Shown here: positions 1 through 42,720 of the stretch, one piece after another
Numbering within the stretch: position 1 is the first letter of the stretch
How the letters are laid out: each line of letters starts with the position of its first letter
Source of the DNA: Hydra vulgaris
Taxonomy: Eukaryota; Cnidaria; Hydrozoa; Anthoathecata; Hydridae
Assembly (NCBI RefSeq): GCF_038396675.1
Contig: NC_088933.1
Location: forward strand, 22,799,001 to 22,863,000
Direction of reading: 5' to 3'
DNA: 64,000 nt
Position numbers and translations under genes: made by a program
Notes under the pieces: model-generated
Database searches by the model: none
Told to the model about the DNA's origin: nothing
The model's input: only the letters and a program-made list of their open reading frames with translations

Positions 1-1364
1 CCATGAATGTAAATTTGGACATTTGCTTGGCAAGATTATTTGCCTGAAATTTGGTAGATGTATCATACTCTGAACTGTTAGCAATTTCAACTAGAGCATC
101 ATAAACTTTGGAATATTCATATTTTAATGTCTTTAAGCTTTTCCACTCGAGACTCCCATCGAGTATCAGACAGTGGCTTCAAAGTCAAAGTTTGCACTGA
201 TTTCATTAAAATGGCCCATCTGATATTAGAACCTGAGAAAAAGTTATAAACTTCTTGTACCAAACCATAAAATGACACTGTTTTTGAAGAAGATTTTGCA
301 GCATCACATACCATCAAATTCAAACTGTGGGCACTACATGACACAAAAAGCGCTCTAGGGTTAATGTCTCTTATTCTTTTTTGCACTCCAGAAATAATCC
401 CTTTCATGTTTGCTTCATTATTGTATGATTGACTTCGACAATTTAATATATCTAGACCTGCTTCTGTCAAATGTTTCAGGAAAGTTTCTGTTAAAACTTT
501 ACCGGTTGTCGTATTTACATTAACAAATCCAATAAAATGCTCTTCAAGTGCAAACAACTTGCTGTTGTAAAATCTAAGAACTAGGGTTAATTGTTCTTGG
601 TGAGTTACGTTTGTAGTGCAATCCATAATTATTGAATAATATTTTGCATTCTGACAATTTAAAACTATAGATTTCTTTATCTCTGAACATAAAAGTTGAA
701 TAACTTGGTTTTGAATGTTTTTGCCAAGATAGTGATCACTTACTTCGTGTGATTTAATTTTTCTTAGATGCTCTTGAAGTATTGGATCAAATTCTGAAAT
801 CATTTCAATCAAGCCCAAAAAATTTCCATTGCCTTTAGAAAATAATTAATCAGTGTGTCCTTGGAATGCTAAATTGTGAGAGCCGAGAAATTTTATAACT
901 GAAATTATTCTCTTCAAAATGTTTTGCCAATACTCCACTTCTAATTTGATTTTTTTTAAGTTGCATTCATTGACAGTTTCATTTTTCTTCATTCTTGCAA
1001 CCAAATCCATCCACTTTATAAAGCATACCTTGTGGTTTACGGACTTCTCATGGTCCTTGAGATCTGATGTTATATGTTTCCAATCAGAATATCCATTTTC
1101 AGTTAATTTTGTGCTCTTTTTTCCGATAGAAAATATTTTGCAAGGAAAACAAAATATGCTGTTTGAATGCTTGGAGTAAACTAACCATTTTCTTTCATAG
1201 GTTCCCCATTTGGAAAATACCCTTTATAATACATCACTGAGAATTTTTGTCCATGGTCATCTTTTGGAAAATCTTCCTCCTTCAGTTTTAAAGGACCTTG
1301 TTGAACCGGAATTTCTCTAAATGAATTCATTAAGATTTTGGGCCAAAGAGCAGGATCCTCAATT
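1..1364 (-). pseudogene. DUF4371/hAT transposase relic (ZMYM1-like), main exon
   Basis: The minus strand reads through DPALWP, then a CFPCKIF cysteine motif, then EYWQNILKRIISVIKFL, then the DUF4371-type core (MDCTTNVTHQEQLTLVLRF, EEHFIGFV, AHSLNLMVCDAA, LSDTRWESR). This is the order seen in the ZMYM1-like branch of hAT transposases, nuclear proteins that cut and paste hAT elements. The frame is broken: a TAA lies just upstream of the GNFLGLIEMISEFDP block, and one extra base in a T4 run at about 122-125 shifts the frame near the 3' side, after which DALVEIANSS continues. The element runs off the left edge, so the hAT dimerisation domain is missing. A probable first exon lies at 1760-2201, across an intron that carries a MITE. 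I am confident of the family and of the breakage. Whether any host copy is domesticated cannot be judged here. Confidence 0.82.
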
Positions 1365-1425
1365 CTGATATGCAACAATTAAGGAAATTAGAATTGGATC
1401 TTTCATAAGAGAAGTAAGATTTATA

Positions 1426-1730
1426 CAGTAGAGTCTCGATTATCCGACTAATACGGGACCAAGGGGTGTCAGATAAGAGAAAAAATTGTTGGATAACAAG
1501 GATATGGAGATTAAAAAAAAAAAATGTATATGCATTACTAGGTTACAGTTCTTAATGTGATTGTGCGTATTTATATTATTTAAATAACGCAAAACAAGGC
1601 AAAAATATGCAAAATATCAATAGAAACTATGAAAAGGAAAAGTAAATTAATAAATTAAAAAAAAATAAAAAAAAAGTGAAAAAAAAATTCTTTTTGGATA
1701 ACCGAGTGACGGATAACAGGGACTGTGCTG
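1426..1730. mobile_element. pogo/Tigger-like MITE in the hAT intron
   Basis: The left end reads CAGTAGAGTCTCGATTATCC. The right end, reverse-complemented, reads CAGCACAGTCCCTGTTATCC. Both fit the imperfect CAG...TC..GTTATCCG termini known from pogo/Tigger non-autonomous elements. The interior is A-rich and non-coding. A TA precedes the left end, but the right flank reads TT, so the TA duplication is not intact. It lies between the two exons of the DUF4371-hAT relic. Confidence 0.6.
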
Positions 1731-1759
1731 TTTTCATACAAAAATAATTTCCTACTTAC

Positions 1760-2201
1760 TGTGATGTTGATGGAAACGTAATATTTTCTTCAACAAGATT
1801 ATTTTCTGGAACATAGAGGGGCTATTCCCATTATCATCTTCCTCAAGCTGTATTGGATCTGGATCGTCTTCTCCATGATGATAAGTTAGTGTATCTGGAT
1901 CTTCTTCAAGCTGTATTGGACCTGGATCATCTTCTCCATGATTATGAGGTAGGGTATCTGAATCATCTTTAAGCGTAGGAAGATTGTCAAGATCATCTTG
2001 AGGTTGTGGATCATCAAGATGAGGGGTATCATCAGGATGAGGACGATGTGCAACTTTAGAAGTAGCGATCTCTTGAGTATTTGCATCACTCAATGGCTTA
2101 AGGTGACGCAAAATTGAATTCTTCTGAGTGGCGAGGTATTTTTCTTCCTCGAGTTTTCTTTTTCTCTTATTATGACCAGATTCAAACTTTCTCCCAGTCA
2201 T
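1760..2201 (-). pseudogene. 5' exon of the DUF4371/hAT relic
   Basis: From an ATG at 2199-2201 the minus strand encodes MTGRKFESGHNKRKRKLEEE, the basic leader typical of DUF4371/ZMYM1-like transposases. An acidic tract with a tandem HGEDDPxPIQLEEDPDTL repeat follows. A good donor (GTAAGT on the minus strand, 1754-1759) follows the exon, and an acceptor CAG precedes DPALWP at 1364. The phase across this join is off by one, so the repeat tract probably holds an indel; an overlapping alternative frame there supports that. The open frame extends upstream of the ATG to 2345, but that part lies in a hairpin and is unlikely to be protein. Confidence 0.55.
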
Positions 2202-2312
2202 AATTACTGTCTGATGAGTTTTGATGTAGCGAGCAATTTCCTTCTGCGCCAACAAGGATGAAGAAACAAAACAGAACTGACTGAATGAAAGTAAAAAAGC
2301 CAAAGTTCGGAA

Positions 2313-2370
2313 AAACCGGAATAAATATACTATAACTATCTCCATAGTTATAGTATATTTATTCCGGTTG
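2313..2370. repeat. perfect 25-26 bp hairpin
   Basis: The arm at 2314-2338 is the exact reverse complement of 2345-2369, and the next base pair inward also matches, leaving a 4-nt loop. It sits just upstream of the hAT first exon. No terminal motif or target duplication was seen. Confidence 0.85.
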
Positions 2371-3915
2371 GTATGCTTTTCTCATTCAAATTGTTCAAAT
2401 GTTCAAAGTTCGCAAATCCTAAGAAAATGATTTGACAGACATGTAAAAATATTATTATTTTTATTAAAAAATATATATTTAAATTTTAAAATTATGAGGC
2501 CCTAAAAATCCTGAGGCCCCGGCAAAATCCGGAATCCCCCCCCCCCCTCTTCCCCTAAGGCAGCCTTTGTAAGTTAGTGTTGTTCATTTTTAAAATAAAA
2601 AATACAAGCCAAATAAGTATTTACCGGTTATCTCCATTGGAAACCAATATAAATGAAGAAGCCATCTGCATATCAAAAGAGCTGAAAACGCTGTAAATTA
2701 CTAAATACCTATCAAACAATTTTTGTTTTGAAATTTTAATACTTTAAGAATATTATGATATAAATTTGTACAATTTATATTTTCGTTTAAAATTTTTTTA
2801 AGATACCTAGTTGCACAGATGAAGTCAATAGTAAGTTTGAATTTTATATGAATTCCTTCGACAAGTTATGTTTCTTTAAAAAATATAAATTACATAAAAA
2901 TATAAATAAGATAATATATAAATATAGAAAAACATATGAATACTGTTATTTATCTTTGGAAATATAAAAGCTAATTTATTAATTTTGTAAATTAGTTTTT
3001 ATATTTCAAAAATAACCAACAATAACAATATATTTACCAGTAAATAATATACAAAGGTGTTAATAACATAATACCAACTGGAAGGCTCACTCTCAATAAA
3101 TAACAGTAATGGTTTGTTTTTACAAATACAATAGTTGTACATCTAAAGATTGACACACTTACAAACAATTAAAAACTGGTTTTATAACAACAAAATTGGC
3201 ATAAAATAATTGTATTGAAAATAAATGTTCAAAAAAATACTATTATAATTATTGCTAAAAACAGTAATAAAAATTTAAAAGAAAATTAAATCAAATATAA
3301 TTTCATCTCATTAATTTATATAGATAACAAAAGGTTACGTCTGGTTAATAAATTATAAGCATTATCTCAAACTATAACTAGGTTTCTGACATAAAGTTTC
3401 TAAATAATTTAAAAATTAGATTGTTATATATCATTGAAAACAGCAGTAATACAGTATTTTAAAAGTGAAAAAATTATCAAAATTGAACTGAAATTCATAA
3501 TTATCGAAATTGAATTAAAATTTAAAAAAAATCTATGATGATTTAAGTATCAAATTTTTAATATATGGATTCATTGAAAGAACTGTAGTCAAAACAAAGT
3601 TTTTCTTGACTTCAATTTCTATAACGTCACCAATTTAGATTACTTAATGCTTATAACTTGGTATCAAAAGATAGATGCAATCTTGCAGATTCTAGTTCTC
3701 TCTCTTGAGAGAGCTACAAATATAAATTGTCTCCTGACTGCCAGGCGTATCCAGAGGTTTAACACACCTTGTATAAAAAATCTTTTATTATTATTTTTTT
3801 AATAATTTTCATTTACTCGACTAGATTATTTATTTACTAGTTGAGAAGGAAGCATCGTAATAGCAGATCTAATCAAGACGAGTTCCCTTTGTACCAAAGT
3901 ACTACTCATATGTTG
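2371..3915. other. AT-rich stretch, nothing recognised
   Basis: A C-rich patch around 2510-2560 (repeated AGGCCC and an 11-C run) resembles hAT MITE remnants, but no paired terminus was found. The rest is AT-rich with no supportable gene. Confidence 0.5.
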
Positions 3916-4022
3916 AGAAGGTGGAGCTGGGGTTTGAACCTGCAATCCTGCTGCTACAACCAATAATTATTTTGACCTTTTTAGCAGCTCTTTAACAAAC
4001 TAAGCTATCCCAGCACAGATAC
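3916..4022 (-). repeat. degenerate tRNA-derived SINE
   Basis: Read on the minus strand, GCTGGGATAGCTTAGTTTGT resembles an A box and GCAGGTTCAAACCCCAGC a B box, about 80 bases apart. These are the internal polymerase III promoter parts of a tRNA-derived SINE. The spacing is stretched by an AT-rich insertion and no cloverleaf closes, so it is not a functional tRNA. Confidence 0.55.
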
Positions 4023-6080
4023 TATATTGTACTTTTATTTATTAAAATGAGTTAATTTTGTATGAAAAGAATTTTATTATATTGCTAGTTTCATCCGTCA
4101 TATTCTTTCGTCCCTTCTAAATCAAAAAAAAAAAAAAAAAATTAAAATATAAAAAATATATAGTTTGAAATAAAAATTATAATTAATTGATAATATAAAT
4201 GAAATTATATTAAAATGCAAATTATAATTTAATGTCTGATTCTTAATTTGGTAGATATATGACAAAGTGTTGGAATAGGTGATCTTTTTTTGGCATTGCT
4301 GAACATACCCATTTACTATCTATATGGTGAAGTTGTGCTTTTGCGGTTACATCATCTGTAATAATAATTCTAAATATCCTCCACTGCAATAAGACAAACA
4401 GAAACCATGTTTTTAAGCTGCTTAATAATGAAACATTTTTTACTGATTTTAAAATATTTGGAAAAAAAAGGATTTCCAAAAAACTATTGCTCATTCTTTG
4501 ACTTAGCTCATTCATAGCTCAGTATTTGGTCAAGAGCAATAAACTTATAGTCATATTTTGACATTAGGTGAAGGTTGTTGATGGGAATATTTTCTTTCGC
4601 TGTGGTATCAAATCCATGAGTATAACCAAATAAATTAACCACTATCCCAAATATAGACTAATCATTAAACTTATTTACTGTTTTTTATAAAATCATCTGA
4701 AAAAATGAAATTAATTACAAGATAATAAATAAAGCAAGAATATGGACAAATAAAATTTTAAAACTTTTATCAACTCTATAAGTATTATATTTTAACTTTT
4801 TCTAATAGTAAATTTTAATTGGTTTATAGAGAAATAAAGCAATACTAAATAAAATAAAACTAACAACATAGTGCATAGACAGAAATGTATAAAATTTTTT
4901 ACATAAAATAATAATGGTTGACAATAAAAGTAAAGTTCTAACTAACTAAAAACAATGCTGAGTATTCTTGTTTTTACAGAGTCTAAATTTTCTTTACAAC
5001 AAGATTATTGACTTTGTCATTGACTAATTCAGTATTATTGTTTAGACCAACATGCTTTTATAATAATATCAAGATCTACATCTACTAGATGTAAAACTAA
5101 CACTAAAAAGTATCTCAGTTCTAGAAATAAACAGCTCAATGCTAAAGTCAATAACTATAAACATGAATACTGTCTTTGATTTGTTTCATTATTTGAACAA
5201 GTTAAACAAATGCTAAAAATTTATATATATGTTTATATATGTTTGCTTTGTTGTTGTCAACCAAACCCAAATACAAATTAAATGTTATAATAAAAATGGA
5301 TATTAGGTTTTGTGATATATTGTAAGTAAATTATAAAACTTTAAATATATTTATTTTAATATAATAATATTATTTATTAAATATTTGAAATTAGATAATA
5401 TTAGAAACATTTACTTCCTCCTTCCATTTTTTTCTTACTTCACTGGTATTTTTATATATTATTTTTTCTAAATGTTTATAATTGTTATTTTTGTAAATAA
5501 TATAGTATTTTAAAAGTTAATTATAAGACAATATAGAAGTCTTTTATATTTTCATTTTAATAACAAAATAGTATTATTATTTGGAAAAGTTTAAGCTTCA
5601 AACCTCCACTCGCCCCTACATCAAAAGAGAGACAAAACAAATTTAGGTACTTTTTCTGCGAGGAGTAGAAAAGTATCTTGGACACATTTGTTTTCAATGA
5701 AATATGGCAAGTAAATAGAAAATAGGTTTTAAAAAAAAACATTCCTTCGATGATAATTTCATGTAAGAATAGCAAGGTATTGCTCAAAATTAGTAAAACC
5801 ATTATAAAACTTAATTATTATACAAAATTGTAACAAGAAAAAATAGCTAATAACCTCTCTACTTTTTAAAAAACATCTAGATCAATATATATTTCCAAAA
5901 AGAATGCCTCAAAAAAACATTAATGCAACACAACCTAAGAACAGACTTCAAAAAACATAACACAGAATTTTAGGTTATATATTATAAAATTTGGTTAAAT
6001 ACCATACAAATTATATTAAATAGCAGGTTATTATAATAAATTATAATAACCCGCTAAAACAATACCACAACAAAACAAAA
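4023..6080. other. AT-rich upstream region, nothing recognised
   Basis: There are only short low-complexity open frames, for example 4243-4515 on the minus strand, which matches no family I know. The region ends at the TA tract just before the host gene's first exon. Confidence 0.4.
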
Positions 6081-6081
6081 T

Positions 6082-6390
<309 letters not shown>

Positions 6391-6460
6391 TACATATATA
6401 CTCTGTTGTATTATATAGGGGAAGGCAGTATCAATTGAATCTAAACATCTGTAAAAAATC

Positions 6461-36155
<29,695 letters not shown>

Positions 36156-36437
36156 TGCAAGTAACAAACTTGTACATTTTTTAATATAGGATTTGGTAAG
36201 TGTTTTTAGAAAAATTTATGTCATTTCATCATACTTTAAAATTTTTTTCCCTCTGTTTTATATAAAATGTTTTATTTTTTTTAATATATAATTTTTTTTT
36301 TCCGAGTGACTTAAAATATTTTTAACTCTTGCGTTTACATCTGTTTACGAAAAAATGAGTTTTTATTGCGTGCAAGCGTATAAGGAAATTTAAGAGAAAT
36401 TAGGATCACTCATTTAAATGAAAATGCAATTGTTTTA

Positions 36438-36443
36438 AATAAA
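36438..36443 (+). promoter_or_regulatory. candidate polyadenylation signal
   Basis: AATAAA about 280 bp after the stop of the aminotransferase gene. Closer variant signals (AATATA) exist, so which is used is unknown. Confidence 0.35.
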
Positions 36444-37476
36444 TCTCATGTCATGGAAACGTAACCGTATAACATTTTATTTTTTATAGAAAGTTTGATA
36501 ATTATGTTTAATCAGTAAACACTGTGACAAACAGTCTGATGAAAAAGTATTTACTAAAAATAAAAATAAAAATTTTTTTATAATAAATTTTAAAAAACAA
36601 GTGTTTATATAACTTCCAAAAAAAACTATATTTGTGTAATCTATAATACTATATTCAATATTGCATATAAAAAAAATTTCATGTATTTTCTTTATCTTTA
36701 GTATGTAGCTATGCTATTTAAAAAAGAAATTTAGATAGAAATTTAGATAAATAACAATAATACCTATCTGAATAGCATATCTTTATATTATATCTATAAT
36801 CAATATAGTATGTATGCAGAAACATTTAAATTTTCACCCTACCTCGTAAAAAAGAAAAAAAACGCAGTCTCTAAAAGAATGTAGGCTTTTAATCTAATCT
36901 TGTCAGTGTTATATAATAATTTCAGGAAATATATTTTAAAAATATCTTCTTTTTTTTTTTTTTTTTTTTTTGAATGCATATTTATATATATACCCGTTCT
37001 CGTCTTCGCTTATCTAATAAGGAAAAAATAATTTAAAAAAGTCTTTGCACCTACATTCCTATTAAATAGACGGAAAAAAAATAAAAACATTGCGGTTGTA
37101 GACCTTTTTTGTAAACATTTTTCCTGATTTGATTTGGTCAGTTTTACCGCATTAAAATCGGGGTAAATATAAAATAGTTTGGAATCTGATTTATGAGTAA
37201 TCTTCGGTATTGTGAACCTTAACAACAGAGAAAAAAACAACTCGTCTCTATAACAGTTTTGCGTTTCTCAACTTCCAGAAGCTTTTGCAACAAGTTTATT
37301 GCTATTGTTCCCATTTAGAGATGGGCTCAATTTGAATACAATTTAATCTCATTGTGATAAATAAGTACTGGTAAGTGTTTAGTTGATCTTGAGTAATGTT
37401 TGACATTTCTAGCAAAAAAGAAATAAAAATTTATTAATCGAAAATGTTATCAAACACATTCCGAACAATAATTTCA

Positions 37477-37545
37477 ATGCTTATATCTCGTTCTTACTAG
37501 AAAATTTGAAATAATTTCAAATTTTCTAGTAGGAATAAGATAAGC
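37477..37545. repeat. imperfect 34-bp inverted repeat
   Basis: The core CTAGAAAATTTGAAAT/ATTTCAAATTTTCTAG is perfect, with weaker pairing of TGCTTATATCTCGTTC and GGAATAAGATAAGCA outside. Confidence 0.75.
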
Positions 37546-38981
37546 ATTTCTTTATAAATTTTTGCAACTACGAGTGAAAAAATGAAAATTACGAGTGGAT
37601 TTCTATTCTAATAGTAAAAAGGCAACATGATTACGGTAAAATATTAAAGCGATCGATTATTTTTTAAAAACATGGTAAAATAGAAATTGGTCTTTAGTTA
37701 GAAGCAATAGAATCGTTGCCGCTTTTAAATATAATAAGTAACCCATGTTTTAAGGACAGGTTGCAAGTATACAGAAGGAAATATTCAATATTGAAAACGC
37801 CTTTTCCAAAAATCGAATTAATATCATTAAGTCCTAGGTTTTTGTTTGGTTGTATGATATCAAAAACGCTTTGAAACTGGGTAGAAAAATATTATAATCT
37901 TACCACAAAATTTTTTTTTTCCAGATATTGATTTAAAACTTGTTTTTGCATGATTTTCTTTATCAGCTAGCTTTTCCCAATAAGACTTTGTTGACCCTAG
38001 ATTATTTTTCTTTAAACATTATTTCTCATCTGACAAAAACTTGTGGAAGTTGCAAAACAAATCTATATTTTAAACAGTAAGATAAGGCTATTAAAAAAGC
38101 TGTATAGACTTTTTGCTTAAATGGTCGGCAAGTTAAAAAGTTGGGATTAAAGGTTGATAAAAAAACGTTAAAAAGTTGATAATGCAAAAAGTTGACAGCC
38201 TCTATTGTTCTATTTGCTGTATAGGGCAGTGTACGAGAAGTAGTCGCAAAGTTAATATTTCAAAAATCACAAAAGCTAAAAACTGAAAAAATTCCATTAA
38301 AAAGAGAAATTTATTTTGGTCAAAATACTCAGATTTTACCCACGGTCGTGCCGGTAGGCCACCAAGTTTAATGAGTAAAAGTGTCCAAATGAGTTTTGAA
38401 GCAAATATATTATTTAAAAAAAAAAATTTATGGAAAAAATAAACGGGAAAAAATTCTTAAGAATGAAAATAAGAAATTTTTACGCTTTTCAAGTGTAACC
38501 CATTCTTCCAAATATATAAAAATTTTTTGGGTCTTCTGGCCCCTGTTGGCCTCCTAATATTTAATTTTAAAAGTGACGAAAGTGTGGGGGAAAAAATAAA
38601 CAATAATAATCAAAAAATTAAAACAGTAAATAGAAATAAAAAACACAATATTAAAAAAAAAAATAAACAAAAAAAGAAAAATATTCTTCAACATTGACGT
38701 AGCCTTTTTGAACTTGTTGGTCACGGCTATAACTAACTGTTCGAGAACATTTTTCAAAAGAGTTTTTTAAATGCAATAGAAATAGATATGATACTCGAAG
38801 AATCGGAAATTTTAATGTACCATATAAAAAATAAAACTATCACGTTTCTCTATTTCATATCCTGGCCCTTACCTCTACAACAAACTAATATCCAAAAATA
38901 TTCCAATTACAAAATTACATAACCCAAATTCTTTAAAAATACTATTTAAAAAACTTGTTCTAAACATGAACAATTTTACGA

Positions 38982-39014
38982 ACGTATATTAAAACAAATA
39001 GTTTTAATATACGT
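38982..39014. repeat. 14-bp perfect hairpin
   Basis: ACGTATATTAAAAC and its reverse complement flank a 5-nt loop. Confidence 0.8.
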
Positions 39015-40344
39015 AAAAACCTTAAAATTTACTACTAAGCAAAGTAAATGTTAGATTTTATTTATATTTCGTACACGTCTGTCAATATATTAAGTATAAC
39101 AAGCCATGTAACTATATATTTATGTGTGTCAAGTACAGTTTTTATTTGTTTTTGATTATCTAATAGCTTTTTATATGTGACTATAATGCCACCATGATAT
39201 TTTGCTAAAGTGAAATTTTTTAATAAATTAAGTATGCAAAAAAATCGCAACTAAAAGCGGTTTCTTGATGACAAGACCACATGCTTTTTTTGCAAGTTTC
39301 CCGCGTTCTTTTAACAGTGATACTATTTTACATTTATTATTTGTACTGAAAAAAGTTTTGATTATATGTACGATATTTTATTTTATACATTGCAAACGAA
39401 CTATTTTATATTTATGTACGTATCTGTAAAGTTTTAATAAAAAAATAAATGAATAAATAAAAAAAGTTCAAATGTGTTGATTGTTTATAAGGCATACCTA
39501 TAATTGTGTGGATTTTTTAGATCCAACTGTGCAAAAGTTTGAGGATTTTTGGACGAAATGTCACTCCGTTCTCCAATTAAATATTTGAAAAGTATTATAA
39601 ACCTGATAAGGTTTTTAAAAAAGTAGTTCATTGCTTTCTAAATTGCTTTTTAACACTTTTTAATACATTTTCAACTCACTTCCGGTACATATGCAACATA
39701 TTGAATACTTAGAATATAAAGAACTGTTAGTTAAATATGTTTTTAACAATAATAGTTTTAATTAATAAAAAAAGTTTAGACAAACTCTACAATAAAAATC
39801 AAATAAAAAACTATGCATATACTTTTTAACTTTTATAAGTGTACTCTTTGTTTCATTCATTTTATAATACGACAGGAACATCTTTCAGATCTTTTTATTG
39901 TTCGAATACAAAATTTGATATCTTCTTTCATTTACCTAGCAGATATTATCTCTGCATTTGTGAGCTTAAAATGCCGACGAAAGGTGTTTTAAAACATATA
40001 CAGATCACTTTATAATAATGACCATTAAAATTTTTTATCAAACAACGTGTTTTAAAAAAAATAAATGCGTAGTAAATAACCCCCGATGCGTGTTTAAATG
40101 CAAAAGAATGTACATTTAAAATTCGTAGCGTAACAATTAAACTATTTTTACACTTTAATAAATATAGATTTTTTAATATATCAAAAATTTAAGTAGTTTA
40201 GATAAAAATATATATTTTTAACAAGGTTAGAAAAAATCTAAATGTCACTGATAGAGTTGTTTTTGGTACGCTAAAAGAAAAACTAGTTGTTTAAGATATA
40301 AAAATATAAAACTTACAACAAGATGAAACACTCTTCCTGTCAAA

Positions 40345-40620
40345 GTGTCCAGAGAACCTTCAAGGCATATAAGTAGTGATGCCACCAAAAACTTGAAGAT
40401 AAACTACAATCTTCCAAATTGTGCGGTGTTAGGTATAATGAAAGAGATAAGAAAAGGAGACGATCTGGAATACAGGAGAACACCTGTGCTGGTGTTACAA
40501 ACAGATTATAGTTCCTGGTTAAGTTTTACTATATCAAAAAGTATAAATTTAGGAGTGGCAGAAACTTTTCGAAAAAGATTTTGTTCATTTTACCATAATA
40601 TCTATCCTAGTCAATATTAA
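40345..40620 (+). CDS. unrecognised 91-codon open frame
   Basis: A frame with mixed composition (for example IMKEIRKGDDLEYRRTPVLV) that is less low-complexity than its surroundings. The nominal start is GTG and no convincing ATG or splice boundary was found. It could be a transposon or LINE fragment. No family recognised. Confidence 0.15.
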   Translation: MSREPSRHISSDATKNLKINYNLPNCAVLGIMKEIRKGDDLEYRRTPVLVLQTDYSSWLSFTISKSINLGVAETFRKRFCSFYHNIYPSQY

Positions 40621-41199
40621 CACTTTCATGATATTCTCTGAGATAAAATCTGGTTATATGAAACTTCCCTCTTAATGTAACCCTTTTTTTTTACTTAAAT
40701 TATGAGATATAGTTTTAAACGAAGCTACAACTCCAAAAATCTTTCTATTTTCTTTTTGAAGGATAAATGAACTTTAGAAATGAAACAAAGGCTAGCAAAT
40801 ACTAACTTGCGGGAATAATATTTCTAATAAATAATCAAAGTCTCCTAACCTTATGAAGACTTGTGGTCTGATCAACAGTCTTCTATCATTAATCATTGAA
40901 TTAAAAACGTTCTAAAAAAAGTTAAAAACAATTTTAAAAACAATGAACTACCTTCTTTAAATCTTTTATATAAATTAACTATTTAAATCTCGGATATAGT
41001 AGGTTAAATTGCTTAGATGCAAGATTCTTTTTTGTGGAACGCTTTTACAATTTTTGGACTGCTTTTATTAATTCAATTTGATATGGCAATCAAACTAGGG
41101 AGCAATATTCTGAAAATTTAAATCTTTTGGATTGGAAGACCTACCTAAAATATGATCTTCTAACTTATAGTTGAAACTAATATAATTTCTCAATGAAGC
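40621..41199. other. intergenic, nothing recognised
   Basis: AT-rich. May hold the decayed C-terminal side of the LINE that follows. Confidence 0.35.
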
Positions 41200-41760
41200 A
41201 GGTGCAATCCTATGTACAAAACACTTAGTTCTATTAATAGATATTTGTCACGTTTCTAGCTATAAATAAACTAAGTGATAGCTATGATCTATATTGCAAA
41301 ATGAACTGAATAATTTGACATCATCGGCATAAATCTTTAAAGTGCAATCAAAATTGTTAACTTAGCAGATAAAATCGTTGATAAATAGTAAGAATTATGT
41401 TGGACCTTACACGCTACCTTTGGGAACTCCAATACAATAAAAGCTAGGCTTGACAATAAACTTGAAACTTTAACTTGTTGCCACCTTTTGGTAAGAAATA
41501 CGCCAATCCGATTTATTAAATTTCTTTTTATGTTAAACAAAGCAAGTTTGGCTAACTATTTTGTATGAGAAACAGAATCCAATGCCTTTTGTAAGTCGTT
41601 ACATACAACTTCTATTGATAAATATTTGTCTAATGCAATGCTCCAATCATGTACAGATTATGAAAGATTTGTACAAGTAGAACGTTTCTTGAGGAAACCA
41701 TGTTGCTTATAGACACTTATGTTAGGATGAGTTGAAAAAAAAAAGAAGTTAATAATTCTT
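41200..41760 (-). pseudogene. CR1-like RT relic
   Basis: The minus strand reads QHGFLKKRSTCTNL, then LSIEVVCNDLQKALDSVSHT, then FNIKRNLINRIGVFL, then a decayed GVPKGS block and a TSSADD-like block near 41310-41330. These are the successive RT palm motifs of CR1-type LINEs, with the catalytic residues degraded. Confidence 0.7.
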
Positions 41761-41783
41761 CCTATTGCATAACAACATGTGCA

Positions 41784-41951
41784 CAGTTCTGGATTAACAG
41801 CCTCGGGCCTCGAGTTTTAGGGGCCTCGATTAAAAAAAAAGATATTATTAACTATTACAATTTCTTAAAATAAAATTTTTGATTAATAAAATTGAAAAGT
41901 TCTTTCTGATTTAAATAGCCCAGGGACCCAAAAGTGCTTAATCCGTCACTG
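41784..41951. mobile_element. 168-bp hAT-type MITE candidate
   Basis: The left end CAGTTCTGGATTAACAG and the right end, reverse-complemented, CAGTGACGGATTAAGCAC share the CAGT..(C/T)GGATTAA terminus common to hAT elements. The interior is AT-rich with GGGCC patches near both ends. The 8-bp flanks do not match. Confidence 0.5.
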
Positions 41952-42379
41952 CAAATGAATGTAAGTGAAATTGATCTGTAATTATTAGGGTAATGTCACT
42001 CTTTTTTAAAAATTAAAGAAAAAAAAGCTTGAAGCCACGATTGAGATAGAGTTACGGTATAAATAGAAAGATACGATTTTTAATTCGTTTTTAATAGTTT
42101 CTATGTAAGATATTTGTGAGAATATTTTATACGATTAAAAAATTTTGATTCTCAAGAATTTATTTTCAAATTTCGCTATGAAAATTGTCATTAATATTAT
42201 CTTTATAATGAAATTATTACAATGAAAGGACAATTTCATAACAAAATTTAAAAATAAATTACTTAAGTAGCAAAATTTTTCAATCGGATTAAATATTAGT
42301 TTATTATAGTATTTTAATGCAACTCCTGAAGCAGAGCATGAATACAAGCCCTGCTATTTGCAGTATAAGCACATAGTTA

Positions 42380-42720
42380 CATTGTAATAGTTAAGTTGTT
42401 TTTATCTAAAAACTTATTGTGATGGGTTCTAAAAAGATTTGCCGAAGAACGTGAAACAACATTATTGGGAGGAATGTTCCAAGGATTCGCAACTCTATTT
42501 GTGAAAAAGTATTTCACAATTATCAGTTATTTCTCGGCGTAAGCGTTTACAGTGACCGTGCTTAGGTTCTGCTGTCAATTGTTCAATATGCCAGTTAACT
42601 CTAAAATTTTTATTTTCAATTTTAAAATGCTGACTGCAATCAAACGCGTTTTTATGACTGTTAAAGTGTGTAAATTAAGAAGGTGCTAGAGTTCTTAATA
42701 GCAAAATTGTTTTAGACCGT
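42380..42720 (-). pseudogene. LINE C-terminal tail fragment
   Basis: The minus strand reads KYFFTNRVANPWNIPPNNVV and FRTHHNKFLDKNNL, the conserved end of CR1-like ORF2. It lies on the far side of the RT relic at 41200, so it comes from a separate insertion. Confidence 0.65.

Larger units (their letters stand above)
36444..40344. other. intergenic, mostly featureless
   Basis: AT-rich. It contains a T-run of about 24 at 36948-36971, an imperfect inverted repeat of about 34 bp per arm at 37477-37545 and a perfect 14-bp one at 38982-39014. No coding similarity. Confidence 0.5.

Noticed and set aside
4243-4515. 90-codon minus-strand frame
   Set aside because: No family similarity, low-complexity hydrophobic content and no splice or promoter context.
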